DNA of 64,000 nt from Apostichopus japonicus (GCF_037975245.1 NC_092578.1:15234321-15298320), one strand, 5' to 3'. Numbered from the stretch's first letter, positions 37,201 through 49,540 are shown. Program-made: numbers and translations. Notes: generated by a model not told the origin, from the sequence alone.

Positions 37201-40200
37201 CTGTAGACATATCAATTATCATGATAATTTCTATGAAAGTTGACTAAATGGTTGAGAAAATCAAAATCTCAACAGGTTTTTAAAAAGGTGCATAAACCTA
37301 TAGTAGGCCATGGGCCATGGCCAATTTAAATGCACTTTTGTTCACATGGTAAGTGGGGAAAGTTAATTTCTCTGAAATAGTTAGTATAAATATGTACTGA
37401 ATCAAGATTGACTTGTTCTTTTTGGTTCTACTGGCACAAACAGTCAGAATTTAAGAAAAACTAACAAAAGATATTACCCACTGCTCTTAAAAGAGCTTAT
37501 CTAATTGGTCAGTATTTTCAGGTCAAACCTTAATTGACCAATCACAGCTGTTGATCTGTGGTCTGGTTACACCATGGTTACACTAACTGCACAAACATGG
37601 CTGCTCCCACACTCAAATGTTGTATGCATGTGTGTGCACAGACAAAAACGAATATTTCATCCTTTTCTGACAGCTCTTTTGCCAAATTCAAGGATTGTGT
37701 TTTAAGGTGGATTGTGTAACCAGGTATTTATGGTGCATTAGCTAGAGATGTCACTTCAAAATACTGTATAGAGAGCTCAAAATCTTTAGCTGATTTTCAA
37801 GATCATGAGCATGGTGAGTCGTGCATTGGCTATCATTGTGAGTGCTAACAGAGATTCACAGATGAATAAACTCAACAAGACTGAAGAAAGGCTTGCTAAA
37901 AATCCGCTTAAAGATGGTAAGCAAACATTTAAATAATATTATGAGTATGAATCCATTTTCCAACTGAAATTAGAAATGTCAATCTGACATTTTGTGGAAT
38001 GTGGTTGTGCTTTTATTTAAGTTTTTACATTCGTTCTTGACGGTTTGTTATTGTATTGTAACCTAGTCCTGCTGTCATTTTGTTGTGCAAAATGCATCAA
38101 CCTGATGTAATCGTGAATTTATTTGGGTAAGGGTTAGATATGTACAAACAACAGGGATACATTTACAATCAAAATCTCTATTTAGTGTGTGTTAAGTTAC
38201 ATTTGGCATGTGTTCAACAAATAGAAGTAAAGTTACATTTGGCATGTGTTCAACAAATAGAAGTACCTGTCATGGGGGGGGGGGGGTTGGTATTTAACTT
38301 TTAGACTTTCTTCAGTAGTTGCTCCATGATTTTATAAAATGAGACGAGGGCCCCAAACCCATGCCCAATTTTCCATTTGCGCTTAGTTGATTTTTTTTTT
38401 ATAGGGGTGGACTGGAGATCAATATTTCATTATTGCTCCGTGAGTTTTATAAAATAAGACGAGGGCCCCAAACCCACGCCCAATTTTTCATTTGTACAAA
38501 TACTTGGTTGATTTTTTTATATGGGTGGAGGTCGATATTTCATTATTGCTCAATGATTTGATAAAATAAGACAAGGGCCCCAAACCCACGCCCAATTTTT
38601 CATTTGTACAAATACTTGGTTGATTTTTTTATATGGGTGGAGGTCGATATTTCATTATTGCTCAATGATTTGATAAAATAAGACAAGGGCCCCAAATCTG
38701 TGCCCAATTTTTCATTTGTAAAAAAAATTATTCATTATAACAAGTTTAGATAAACTGGGCTAGGTTTGTCAATTCAAGTTGTAAAACGGTGTAGGTTAAT
38801 GAATTCAGAGCAAATTTTTTAAACTTTTTTTTTTAAAGTTGTATTTGATATGTATCTTTCTCTTGTTTGAATGTTACAGATGATTCCACTGATGATGACA
38901 ATGACGATGTTGAACCTGTCTGTAAGAAGCGAACACTAAGATCAAATGTAGCTGGACCATCTTCTTCAGGCAGACCACACATACTTCCAGTGTCGTGCAT
39001 CATTTGTCACGCTGATCACTGGATATGGGGCAAGGTGACCTGTAAGAGACGAAGAGAGCCCCTGACTCGTTACGAGACAATAGATGCTGGGAAACTCAGA
39101 AAGGCTGCTGAGCTGACATGTAACGAATCCCTTCTTTTGCAAATGCGTGGCAGAGACCTTGTTGAAGTTCCGAGGCAAGATACCCTCCGAGTTGTTTTCG
39201 CAACGCAACCAGATTTCTCACTCGGAAGTGGCCAAAAGAAACAACAGATATTCTATATGCAGAGGCTTATGCAAAGTTTTGCCACAATGTCATTGATGAA
39301 CAGATTCTTAAACAACAGGGTGCGATCAGGATGACAAAACTCACAGCCCAGTTCATCAAAACGGTTAAAGAAGTTCAAGGGATTGATGCCTCAAGTTACA
39401 GATCCTACAACTTAAAAAAGCGTCTCCAAGGCTCCTATCCACAACTTCATTTTTTGCGACCAACGCGACGCTATGAAAGTGAAGTTGTAATTTCCAGAAC
39501 TGTAGAAGCTCAGGATCTAGCAGTAAACCTGGTTAATCTACAATATGATACAAAGTCAAGTAACGAGTTAGACATTTCAAGTGGTAGTGAATCTGATTTG
39601 CAGCATGAACAAAGAGGTTCACGTAGAAGTCAAGGCATTTCATTGAGTGACATGTACTTTACAGCTAGACAGCTTAGAATTGCTGTCCAAGAGGTACATG
39701 TGGACACAGCATGACATCAGACATCAATTGGACTTTGGAGTAATATTTAAAAATCTAGCATTTTTATAATGTGAACTCAAAAATTGTGATTGTTAGATGT
39801 GTAAATACATGCAGGAATGTGTGAACTAAATATAGTGCATCATTAGTTACATGTTCAAATAATGTGTAAGGAAATAGAGGGATCTGTAGGACAAACATGA
39901 AGAAAACAAAAGAGTTGGGGCTATGCCTTTAGTTTGAAAAAAAAAAATCAAATTGTACTCTGTTGTAACTTTCAGTATCAGTTGGAAAAGGTGTAGGACT
40001 ATAATGTGATTCGAAATGGTCCCATGAAGTAATATCTCACGTTATTGTTTATTCAATTTGATGCAAATTTCCACACAAATTGTTGTTTTATTTCATGTTA
40101 GTTTAATCGTGGCTGACACCAGTCTCCAGAACACCATTTCAGTATGGAATCTAATATACAATAATCAAGGACATAGTCAGTGCACCACACCCTATTGAAT

Positions 40201-41703
40201 ATTGATTATGCGATCACTCAAACACCCCCCCCCCACCCGCAAAAAACAAACAAACAAACAAACAAAACGAGGCTCGATTTTTGTGGATGGGTCCTGTGTG
40301 TACAGTCGTTTAACTTGTTGTTGACGAGTAAGTGCCACCCATTCACCATGGGTATTCATAAGAGTACAACTTACTGATACTATCTACAGAAAGTTTCATG
40401 TGCAATGTTATGATCAACAAACAGTTTTAATGCATATTACAAATGAGATTTAAAGTTTTTTTGTGAAGGTAGTTAGGTGAAGCGCTGCTTGTAACAAAAC
40501 ATTGTACATGTAGTAGTCTGTTGTGAACTTTGGTGTTCTAAACATGTTGAAAAGATTTGCAGTTGATAAATAAAAGAAGAACATATAGATCTGAGTTTGT
40601 CACTTTTTTAGGGCTGTTTAGACATACTTTGTTAAAAAAGTCTATCGGAATCTCCAGTTTGATTATAATGAATATGAAATAGTGTGCTTTATTCACCAAG
40701 AATGACCCCATCCTCAATCATGTTATAATGTATACATGCTGGCCTACTCCTTGCTCTCATTTGTTATTACTGGATCATTTATTGCCTAGAAATAGTGTAT
40801 TTCAACAATTTAACAATGAACAAACTGGCCTATCCCCACCACAAATAAACACCAAGTACAGTTGAAAAATATTATTCCAATAGTTATATGCCTATCCAAA
40901 CTTTTAGAAATGTTGTGCCATACATATTCTTTACAATTATAAAGGTTTCCACATTAAAATGTGAATTTTTTGGGGGTTTACAGTTTCTTTCTGGAGACAG
41001 AATAATTATTTTTGAAAAAGTGAGGGCGCTGTTTTTCTTATGTATTTCTTTATGTTGGAAAATGTGACATTTAATCCGTGAATTACATATTAATGTGCCA
41101 CTTTTGAGCAAAAGAACAACTTGATTCTTTATTAAGGACATATTATCTATAACTCAGACTATATTTCATGTAATACCACTCCGGACGTAACAAGAATCAT
41201 TTTCTGGAAGGATTTCAGAGCCACGGCCCATGGCCTATAGTCTACTGTACTGGTTTTGTACACAGCTTACCAAGAAAGTTGGAATGCAGATTTACTGGAA
41301 GTTGAACTGCCTTTTAGTTTTAGGCTACAAGTAGCTTTCAGTGTTGTGAATTAGTTAGGTCCTAGCCTAGTAGGACATTGGCCTTCGACTGGGTTGAAAT
41401 AGCATACACATGTCATAAATCTGTTGTTTCAAATTCATAAATATTACTTATTAATATTTCGCCCCTTGGAAGTTGTAGCCAGGGCTTAACTTATTATAGA
41501 TATGCTTGACTTTAACTAGGCGCCTGCGGCCTAGTTATGATTGGCCTATTCATTCGTCATGTAACGATTAACAACCTAGCCTAGGGCTAATTAAAGCAAA
41601 AGGAATGGGATAAAGGGTCTAACTTATAATATCTTACTAGTTAGGAACTTCGAAACAGTAAGGTTTAACTCACCGATGTCGTCTGATTTTGAATGTCAGT
41701 CAT
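21892..41703 (-). CDS. BOLL: Boule, DAZ-family RNA-binding protein (complete, 11 coding exons)
   Basis: Coding exons: 41703-41674, 36335-36213, 34133-34042, 31735-31678, 28971-28912, 26876-26852, 25404-25229, 24199-24095, 23806-23741, 23065-22895 and 22200-21892. They total 1215 bases, 404 residues plus stop; every junction is GT-AG with matching phase. The protein starts MTDIQNQTTS. A single RRM follows: APRYGTVIPNRIFVGGI holds RNP2 and SKGYGFITFETQEEA holds RNP1, both diagnostic of boule/DAZL. LNIGQAIRKQ closes the RRM. A Gln/Ala/Tyr/Pro/His-rich region with a DAZ-like segment (TYSYTYHNGVAYF) and a basic C-terminus follow. Known family members bind 3' UTRs of germline mRNAs and control meiosis, mainly in males. 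Introns are large (the first is 5.3 kb) and hold transposons and an opposite-strand gene. Confidence 0.93.
27601..28119. mobile_element. hAT-like MITE in boule intron 5
   Basis: The ends are CATAGGCGTAGGAG and its inverted copy at 28106-28119. They are flanked by an 8-bp duplication CACATGTG (27593-27600 and 28120-28127), itself palindromic. An internal hairpin (27668-27735 against 27745-27825) has GC-rich palindromes GCGCGCGTAGCGCGCG. It is followed by about two and a half tandem copies of an 82-bp unit starting TGCCCGAAAA (27868-28078). Short frames across the tandem units are artefacts. Confidence 0.82.
29463..29575. repeat. imperfect short tandem repeat (TTTGTCCCC ... ATGTCT)
   Basis: About four diverged copies of a roughly 30-base unit with TTTGTCCCC and AATGTCTCT motifs, within a boule intron. 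Confidence 0.5.
32280..32435 (+). repeat. dispersed repeat, copy 1
   Basis: The sequence from GGGGACTGCAGCATACTGTA through GTGCTCTGCAGT, GACACTGCATGTCTGC to TTCAGCCTTGGCTGCAG resembles 57546-57690 closely. It is in a boule intron. No termini or duplication are defined. Confidence 0.5.
34042..34133 (-). CDS. BOLL: boule exon 3 (middle of the RRM)
   Basis: Encodes TSDLELKAFFSAFGHVKEVK and ends in RAGVSKG, linking RNP2 in exon 2 to RNP1 in exon 4. The donor AAAGG|GTTTGT is weak, but the next exon (CTATGGTTTC at 31735) restores GGC-TAT-GGT in frame, which fixes the boundary. Confidence 0.93.
37805..39714 (+). pseudogene. two-exon gene with a frameshift, inside boule intron 1 on the opposite strand
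   Basis: Exon 1 runs 37805-37916 (MSMVSRALAIIVSANRDSQM..., donor GATG|GTAAGC). Exon 2 starts at 38880 after TGTTACAG and is joined in frame (KD|DDSTDDDNDD). The frame runs through an acidic stretch, a basic segment and a Cys-x2-Cys pair (SCIICHADHW) to about GRDLVEV near 39165. From there the coding sense moves to the next frame: EARYPPSCFRNATRFLTRKW leads straight into MTKLTAQFIKTVKEVQGIDA and on to a stop at 39712-39714. The two halves read as one protein broken by a one-base shift between 39165 and 39172. It resembles a type of uncharacterised animal protein I recall as having a CxxC motif and an RYHxxCYxxYT motif; that is memory, not a search. A pseudogene or transposon-derived gene is likely. 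Confidence 0.6.
38319..38720. repeat. tandem repeat of about 113 bp, three to four copies
   Basis: Units contain ATAAAATAAGAC-AGGGCCCCAAAC and TTTTTCATTTGTACAAATAC, followed by TTGATTTTTTTATATGGGTG. The array lies in the intron of the nested plus-strand gene. Confidence 0.75.
40569..40574 (+). promoter_or_regulatory. candidate polyadenylation signal of the nested plus-strand gene
   Basis: AATAAA occurs about 855 bases after the stop at 39714. This is the first good plus-strand signal noticed, but the long 3' UTR it implies is uncertain. Confidence 0.25.
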
Positions 41704-43935
41704 GATGATGTAATTCGCCAAGGTTATGTCGAACTAGGCTACCCTAAAAGATCCCGATGATTTACAATACTAAGAAATGAAATCAAAAGGTGAACTCGGC
41801 AATGTAGTATTCCAACGGAATCATCAATGGGAGACAAAGTAGGTTAACTTCTAGGCTAGTATATTGGTAATGATGACTGCCCGACTCATAAAAGGTGGAA
41901 CTGTTAATATGTTATGGATGCCGTTATCCTACTTGAAACTGAAGTAGGCCTACTGTTAATCGATCAAACGCACATATATGTGATTGAAAGTGGATCCAGG
42001 GATGCAATTTAGCACTGAGGTGCTGGTACTGGTAGTAAAGAATTGATGAATGAGTCCAAAATAATACAGGTTATCATGAAAACATCTAACTTTGAATAGT
42101 TGGCTAGCAGGTCAGCAGAAAAAACGCGGGAATACATTTGATGAACTAAGCTTCCGATCCAAATATAACGTGTTAAACTAGTTTGTTGGTGCCGATTGGC
42201 TTGGATCTTCAAGCACGCGGCATTGAAAAACTCAGCAGACGATCATCCCGGCACATACCATTCATTCCAGGTGTAGATGTTCAATGATGGAATAATGAAC
42301 TTAGGCGGCAATTGGCATTCGGAAAGTCAGGAATTTCAATTCATTAAAATCCGATTGTAGCCGCATTCCATGAAATACTAGGCCTGATTACAGGAAAAAA
42401 TCTTTCAGATAAAAATCTTGTAATCCTCAGATCCGTCATCAAGGGTCGTTGCTGCTCATATTAAAGAAATGTATAACATACGGTGATTTTTTCCCTACGA
42501 AATTAAAGCCTGTGTAAAGTGGAAATACTTAGGAATGGGTGTGATAGATATCTTGCAGACAGGTGTGAGGGTGGGAACGGGAGGGGAGCGGAGTCTGATT
42601 CCTGAATTAAAAAGAGCTCCAAAGTAAAAGAAAACTAATAATCACAGTCCAACAGATAACGTCCTTTTGTTTCAAGGTCAGACTGAGATCGGAAACTGTT
42701 GTAGCAGGGTGATTAAGGTAAACAAGTTAAATTGGAGAAGCCGTCACTTGCAGAGACATGAAATACTTCTCACATTTCGTTTGTCATATTTTGTTTCAAG
42801 ATGCTAATGCAAGCAATACTCACCTTTTTCATGTGCACCTTTTCAATCAAGGACACAGAAGGTCTACCGTACACGCCATGGCCGGCTCCGACCCCTCCCT
42901 CCTTTCTTCACACCCGGTCTCCTGGTAGAATGAATTTATTCAAGAATAATGCAAAATTTAACCGGACAACCTTATTCTTTCTGGACCAACTTCCTGATTC
43001 CATTTCCATTGTCTCTTTACAGTTTATGTCCATTTTTTAGTATTCTCATTTCTTACCACATTTGTTTCATTTACGAGGGAAAAGGTGCGGTGGAACGGTC
43101 CAGCTTTACATAAACCAAGTTTTCGAGGACACTATGATGGTTCTCGACAACTTACATAAACTATTGTAACTTCTGTTAGCATTTACCAGTGGTCACATGA
43201 TAATCTGCTATCCAAAACGACCTTAGTTCATCTACGTTGGATCTTCAAATGTATTCCTGTATATGTAGTAACTGTTATAGACATCCCGTTTTTCATCTCC
43301 ACATCCACATTCAAAAGACATGCAACGACATCACAAAGAAATTTGAATTTAGCTGACCCCAATGGAAGTTCATCAAGCACCCAGGGTAGTTAATACCCAT
43401 ATAATATACGGTACTTCTGCCTAATCAGATTACAATGCGTTCATTACAAAACATCATTGAGTCAAGCCTAAGTACAACTGAACTCTTACTGTTGTACATC
43501 TTCCCCCATCAGTACAATGGACGCAACTGACGTATTAATTAGCATAAAAGATAGACACGCAGTCTACGAATGTGGCGTGTGCAGGTAACTTTAAACTGTT
43601 AGTTCAATATAAAAGTAAAAAACACGTTTACACGTGTACATGTCAGCTATTTTTGACAAACAAAATGTTTATTTTGGCATGTAACCATAGTAATGATTTG
43701 TCCGCTTACATCCGTGTGTTCAATCTTGCGCCAAAGTTTTTGATTGGCTTATTTTCGAACTTCAAGAAGATGCATTACAAAACTAAGTAAAGTAGTTGTA
43801 AAAAGAAGTAAAATTTATCCATATTCCAGTTATATGGTAGACCGGTATGGTTGTAACGTTTCAAAATAAGACAAGAAGGTAATCCACTGAGTTGCATATC
43901 TCAACTCCAGCAAAACTACACTAAAAGTTTATGGG
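41704..43935. other. boule 5' flank and intergenic DNA
   Basis: The part next to 41703 should hold the 5' UTR and promoter of boule on the minus strand. No TATA box or upstream exon is convincing. The frame at 42801-43040 begins like a signal peptide but has no recognisable continuation and is not called. Confidence 0.4.
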
Positions 43936-43957
43936 GTTATAGCCAAAAAGTAGCTAA

Positions 43958-44300
43958 ATTTGACCTTTGGTTCCGGGGATCTGCGAGACACAAGCTCCGA
44001 CCATGGGGCATTTTCCCTAAAACGTTTGAAGAAAATCGGCACAGTAACAGCCGTTAGGAGGAGTTTTTTAAATAAATGTGGGCATACAAATATTCATTTG
44101 ACCATTGACCTCGGTTCACATGGCAACCACATATTTTGGTAATACTTGACCTTCCCATTATAACTGTTACGGTTCCATGTCAATTCAATGTTCCCCCTTG
44201 GGTTTAAAAAAGTACCTTTGACCTCTGACCTTTGGTTCCGAGGGCCTGCAAGACACAAAGATTCACCCTAGGATACCTTGTGAAGAAAATCGGCCAGCCG
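43958..44300 (+). repeat. two related direct copies, about 260 bp apart
   Basis: TTGACCTTTGGTTCCG followed by GCGAGACACAA and GAAGAAAATCGGC (43958-44040) recurs at 44223-44300 in diverged form. No coding frame spans them. Confidence 0.5.
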
Positions 44301-44395
44301 TTTTTGGAGCTTTTTTTAGTGATACTCAGGTATAGCTAGCAGACGGTTTTGTTCAGTTCTGTCTTAGTTATGCAACTCCGTGGATTGGTTACAGG

Positions 44396-45002
44396 CCACG
44401 AGAACGAAGGTCCGCGAGACCGAATTTAAAGAAGGTCGCCGCGACACCGAAGGTCTTCGAGACCGAGATCCACGACTCGAGACCGAAGGTCCGCGAGACC
44501 AAAACTATTACTAGGTCCCGCGAGACGGAAATTATTACTAGGCCTATCATAGTGGTAAGACAAATATTACTACCCGTAATATTACGTTGATAAAGCGCGT
44601 CATTAAAAAGAATTTACAGCCATTTATTTTCATAGTGGATACCAGTGACTTATACGCAAGGGGCTGGAACGGCTAGCATTGCTACTACGCCCCAACAGTG
44701 GCATAACCAGAGGGGGTTGCAGGGGGCGAAAGCCCCCGCTCTCAAAAGTCTCGCCCCCCCCCCCCCCTTGCTGCTGTAAATGATATATGAGAATACAAAT
44801 TAACTGAATAATTAGATATAGCGATACCCTATTTTAAACAATATTGCCCCCCTTGTCAATCTCTCCGCTCTGAACCCCTCTAACGAAAAAGTCTAGTTAC
44901 GCCTATCGATGGACCATGCATAGACCATCAGTCTCGCGGACCTTATGTTCGCGGAAATTCGGTCTCGCGGACTTTCGGTCTCGCGGACCTTCGGTCTCGT
45001 GG
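44396..45002. mobile_element. inverted-repeat element with subterminal 16-bp repeats
   Basis: The left end is CCACGAGAACGAAGGTCCGC; the right end read inward is CCACGAGACCGAAGGTCCGC. Both ends then carry several copies of the 16-mer GGTCCGCGAGACCGAA, clearest on the left from 44396 to 44530 and on the right from 44940 to 45002. No target duplication is evident and no protein is encoded. A remnant of another inverted-repeat element lies inside. Confidence 0.6.
44696..44908. mobile_element. decayed hAT-like MITE nested in the 44396-45002 element
   Basis: The left end CAGTGGCATAACCAGA and the right end read inward GATAGGCGTAACTAGA are imperfect inverted repeats. Poly-C and GGGGG runs lie inside. 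No 8-bp duplication remains. Confidence 0.45.
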
Positions 45003-45529
45003 AATTCCCCCCATGGGGTTTCCCTCTTGTGGAGTAAAATTGCCTAGGATTCCATAACATCATGGTTAGCCTTTCAATACTCCATACGTTTTATTTAAAT
45101 CAAAGAAGTATAACGAAAGTCATTTTTTTTTAAGTCTTTCATTGTATTATTAAACATCCTTTACATGTTTTGTAACGAAAGAAATTGTCGCAAATGTACA
45201 CCGACATTACACATTATTAGATGACCGCGGCAGACCAAACCCACTGTTTCTCCGAATTATAGATGGTGTCTGCCCCAAACGCAATAGAGCCTCCAAATGT
45301 TTTGATACAAGTAACGGGGTAGATAAGTATAGTCCAACAACACCGCGACTTTCCCATCATGACAACGGGAACGGCGAAGGCAGTAATTCAAAGGGTCTGA
45401 TGAGCTGACTATAAGTAAGGCAGGGGTCTGTTAGATATATCCGGTGCAGTGCGGTTAGTATAGGCCACTATGAATTGTATATGCGCACACATGAAACATT
45501 CTATACTTACTGAATATTGTATGATTAGC

Positions 45530-46309
45530 CATGGGCGGCGATCCGTACTTGCGAGTGGGGGGATATGACCTTGTTGACTATCTAAGCGTAGCGCCACCAT
45601 GAGTTGGTAGCGTACAAGAAAATTTGGGGATTTATAAACCCTCTAGATGGCCGGAAACGGCACTTCCCAAGGTTTCCAAGCGGCATATACCCCACTTTAA
45701 AATAGGGATATCATGTCCGAAATATCTCATAATCAGGATCCAAAATAGTTTTTTTTTTTTATTTCGGGTGTTAATTTGGGAAAATTGCCCGTCAATCTTG
45801 TTTCAGGCGCTACGTTAGAATGTTCGAGAGCTCTTTTATATTATTCGATGAAGAAAATGGCCTCATGCAGGCTATTGTAGGCCTATACACATGCAATACA
45901 CAATTACACATAGTTACATTCCTAGGTACCGATTGCTAGGGCATCCAGGTGAAACGTGTATTAAGCATTACCCTGGTAACATGAGATTCTCAGCTGTTCG
46001 AGGGAACATGTATTGTACGTGTGTAGGCCTACTATAGGGCCTATATGAATACTATGAGGGTGCATATATGTTCTATATCAATACCGTGATAAAGATAAAG
46101 ACGGTTTATTTGAAAAGATCGCACTGCGTTAATGGTAGGCGAGAAATGAAGCTAAAAAAGAGCCGTACATTCACGATGATGCATAAATGTAGGCATGAAA
46201 ATATTCTTATCCCTGGCATTTGGTGGGGGGGGATATGGTGTATTACATCCCCTCCACCCATTTTCATGGGGGGATATATCCCCCTTCCCCCCCAGGATCG
46301 CCGCCCATG
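45530..46309. mobile_element. hAT-like MITE, same family as 2530-3524
   Basis: Perfect terminal inverted repeats CATGGGCGGCGATC are flanked by a perfect 8-bp duplication TGATTAGC (45522-45529 and 46310-46317). The interior shares the segment with GCGCCACCATGAGTTGG and GCACTTCCCAAGG with the elements at 2530 and 8710. G and C runs lie inside both ends. No transposase frame is present. Confidence 0.88.
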
Positions 46310-46943
46310 TGATTAGCACTCACTTGCAAAATTAATAATAAATGTTAATTTGTTCAAATCCGTAGCTATGTACATGCCATATAATGGTGAGGGGTCAAGG
46401 GGCTATATGGCCCGGCACCCATGGTCAACGAGGGGCCACAGAACGTATGATATAGGCCTACCAAATAATCAAGGCCTGTTCTGAGTTTCATAATATACAA
46501 GAAAAACATGAAAATTTCATTTAAAGAAAGAGATCGATAATAATTGTCCCCGATGCCAGAACCGTGCCTCTCGAGGCCCTTGTGTGCATATGTTAGAGTA
46601 GCAGCTCCCTGGTTAAATAGACCAATGCATGGTGACCATGAACAATGGAATATTGGCTTCAGAAATACAGTATCAGAAGACTGTCGAAGAGTCACACAGA
46701 GGGTTCCTGAATTTGTGTGCCCGACCATAAATATCTGAAGATACTCGGAACGCTTTGCTAGCCTACAAAGACAAATTCGTGAAGAATGTTAGTATAGAGA
46801 TCTTTAAGAAAAATCAGCAAATAAGCTAATACGTAAAAAACGATCGCCCAGTTCGTCCCATTAACCAGCGGTCTGCAAACTTTTACGCCCACGACCAAGT
46901 ATCGTCCATAACGACTGAACCATGAACCCCACCAGAACACCTC

Positions 46944-47184
46944 CTCACGGAAGTCACCCTCCTCCCGGAAGTCACACTCCTCCCGGGAGTCACCCTCCTC
47001 CCGGAAGTCACCCTCCTCCCGGAAGTCACACTCCTCCCGGAAGTCACCCTCCTCCCGGAAGTCACACTCCTCCCGGAAGTCACCCTCCTCCCGGAAGTCA
47101 CACTCCTCCCGGGAGTCACCCTCCTCCCGGAAGTCACACTCCTCCCGGAAGTCACCCTCCTCCCGGAAGTCACCCTCCTCATAA
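46944..47184. repeat. 18-bp GC-rich minisatellite (about 13 copies)
   Basis: The unit is GGAAGTCACCCTCCTCCC, with CACACTCC and GGGAGTC variants alternating. Because 18 is a multiple of three, long open frames result on both strands: Gly-Ser-His-(Pro/Thr)-Pro-Pro on plus and Arg-(Arg/Ser)-Val-Thr-Ser-Gly on minus. No gene context supports translation. Confidence 0.88.
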
Positions 47185-47218
47185 ACAATGCCCAGAATGC
47201 ATAAAGCTTACTATATGA

Positions 47219-49540
47219 AGTTGATGTTAAAAAAAAAATCATAAAAAAATCTTAGTTGATCTCCGTCGGCAAACTCCACTTCTGAGTTGTGCCACCGTCG
47301 CCCTAAAGTGTATGCTCTTTTTATGTGTCATGCTTGATGTATTCTTTTATATTAATACATTTGATTTCAATTTGTCTAATCTTTCGGCATTTGATCTTAA
47401 AAACAAATTAAACATTCGTTACTGCATGTATTTCTTTGTTTAAAAGTCTTTTGGGTGAGGAGAAAGGGCCTGAAGAGGGGTGGGGGGGGGGGATTTGAAT
47501 GTGTTGATTTTGCAACAGACCGTTATAATTTTCTTACGGTTCATTAAGTGTAGTGAACGGTACCTTCTATATTTTTTTTCACCTTCCACACAGATTAAGG
47601 TCATGACAAGGGTAACGGTTATACAATTTTCGATATCGAAATATTCGTTGTTTGATTTATCCTGATGTAGGCCATATAAATGTCTTGAAAGGTGAATGGA
47701 TAGGGAAGTTGGAGGAGTGTGGTAAACTCTGTCGATGTATGGTTTGAATTTTACTCACTCTGATTCTTGTTAAGTCTTTATCTTCTCTGTTAATTAATTA
47801 ACACTTTAAGCACTATTGCCGTAAAAAACATGTAATACCATGAAAGGAAAAGTCTACACAAAAATGATGAAACAGTAAACACTTTCTTTTAATTGATTCT
47901 CAAATTTTCAGACAAATTCCTGCAAGTAAGTTTTAACCAAAATATTCACATCTTTGTATCTTATTTTTATATGCATATATATTTATATGAATATATATAT
48001 CTGTACAATGTAGAAATACATAAAATAATTTTGGTCTCTAAAAGTAATCATCTTTTCAATAGGAATTGTTAAATAATTGGATGGAATCTTCTTTTCTCTT
48101 GCATATGGCTGTAAATGGACGGCAGTAAATATTAATCTTTTGCAAGGTGAAGTTTTTTCAAGGGAAAAAAAAGTGACAAATATTATCAAAATTATGGAAA
48201 TGTCCATTTGGAAGTGCTTCTAGTAGACATATTTTCAGCAATATTAAAATGTAAACATACTAACAAGGTAAATACAAATTTAAATTACTATAAACAAAGA
48301 AATATCTATAAAATACTATTTTTTTGCAGGTATGAGAGTTTGTATGGGGAGGAAAAGAGCGGTGGTGAAGGCGAGACGAGTTAGTTGGGGGGTGGAAGGG
48401 GAGGGGGGTTGTATAACACTGGGAGAAGTTAGCTAGCAAGGAACTTTATTCTGGTATCACACATCAACATGCAAAATCAGACAATTGATCCATAAATGCA
48501 ATATAATATAATATATAGGTATATAGCAATATTGTGCACAGAAGCTTAACTTTTTCAGCAGTTTATGAAAACAAAATTCATAAACCTTTAGAGTGCTCCA
48601 AAATTTATCAACGCTACAATTATCCCATAGCTTTGAACGAGGTGACATGTAAATAGGACAACAAATTTTAGAAAATTACTTTTAAAATTACTAGGTTGGC
48701 ACTTATACTCCACTTTATAAATGCGACTAATTTTATCAGCAAATCACTAGAATAATACTTCATAACATTAGATGAAGTCTGTATTTTGTCCCTCCTCCCA
48801 CCCTCAACCCCCCACCCCCGACTAATTTTTCCTCACAGGATTCCATCCCCTCTTTTGTCCCCTTTATATCCCCCATTCACTAACTTCCGAAATGCCTCTA
48901 ATCTTGCACCAAAGGTAAAAATAAACTCTTTTGCTCAATCTCAATATGTTTTGATTACATATTCAACAATCAGTACATTCTTGGAATAACAATGCGTGTC
49001 ACTTGGCGATCATCTCTCATATCCCAAAATAAACCAATCATTAGATAAATGACTGGGTACCTATTCAACAAAATAACTATAGCTATAAATACATATATAT
49101 ATACAGATATATATATATATATGCATCATTTGAAAAATTCAAAATATCTATATTTAGCATTTGGCCTTTGCCACCTTTACAAATGACACACTCAACATAT
49201 ATGTGTAACATCTCTTCTGCTAATGTGTCTGTCACATTCATATAGCACAATTTCTCTCTACACTGTATTAAACACACACACATCAAATCTTCACAGCCAG
49301 TGCTAAACTGTACAATATTTACAAAAGACTCTTAAGGAGTCTTGGTTGGACATAAAACTTCATCCGTCAAAAATTAATAAATAAATCAACTCGAAAGACG
49401 CGTGGATATCTCGTGATATATATAACCTCATCTCGATTAAAGTTTCTTGCAGGTATCGATACACTTACACAAAATGAATATTCATTTAAAAATACCACGA
49501 CATACGAAGAGTTAAAATAGTGGGAACGGTTTTCGCATAT
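47219..49540. other. intergenic and 3' flank of the dynein-like gene
   Basis: AT-rich with short (TA)n tracts at 47970-48000 and 49087-49122. The part just below 49541 should be the 3' UTR of the minus-strand dynein-like gene. No other gene is seen. Confidence 0.4.

Noticed and set aside
42801-43040. Frame beginning with a hydrophobic stretch like a signal peptide
   Set aside because: 79 residues, no domain, no splice context, and no supporting composition change.
46922-47218. 98-residue His/Pro/Gly-Ser repeat protein
   Set aside because: All frames of the 18-bp minisatellite are open, and there is no conserved flanking coding sequence.
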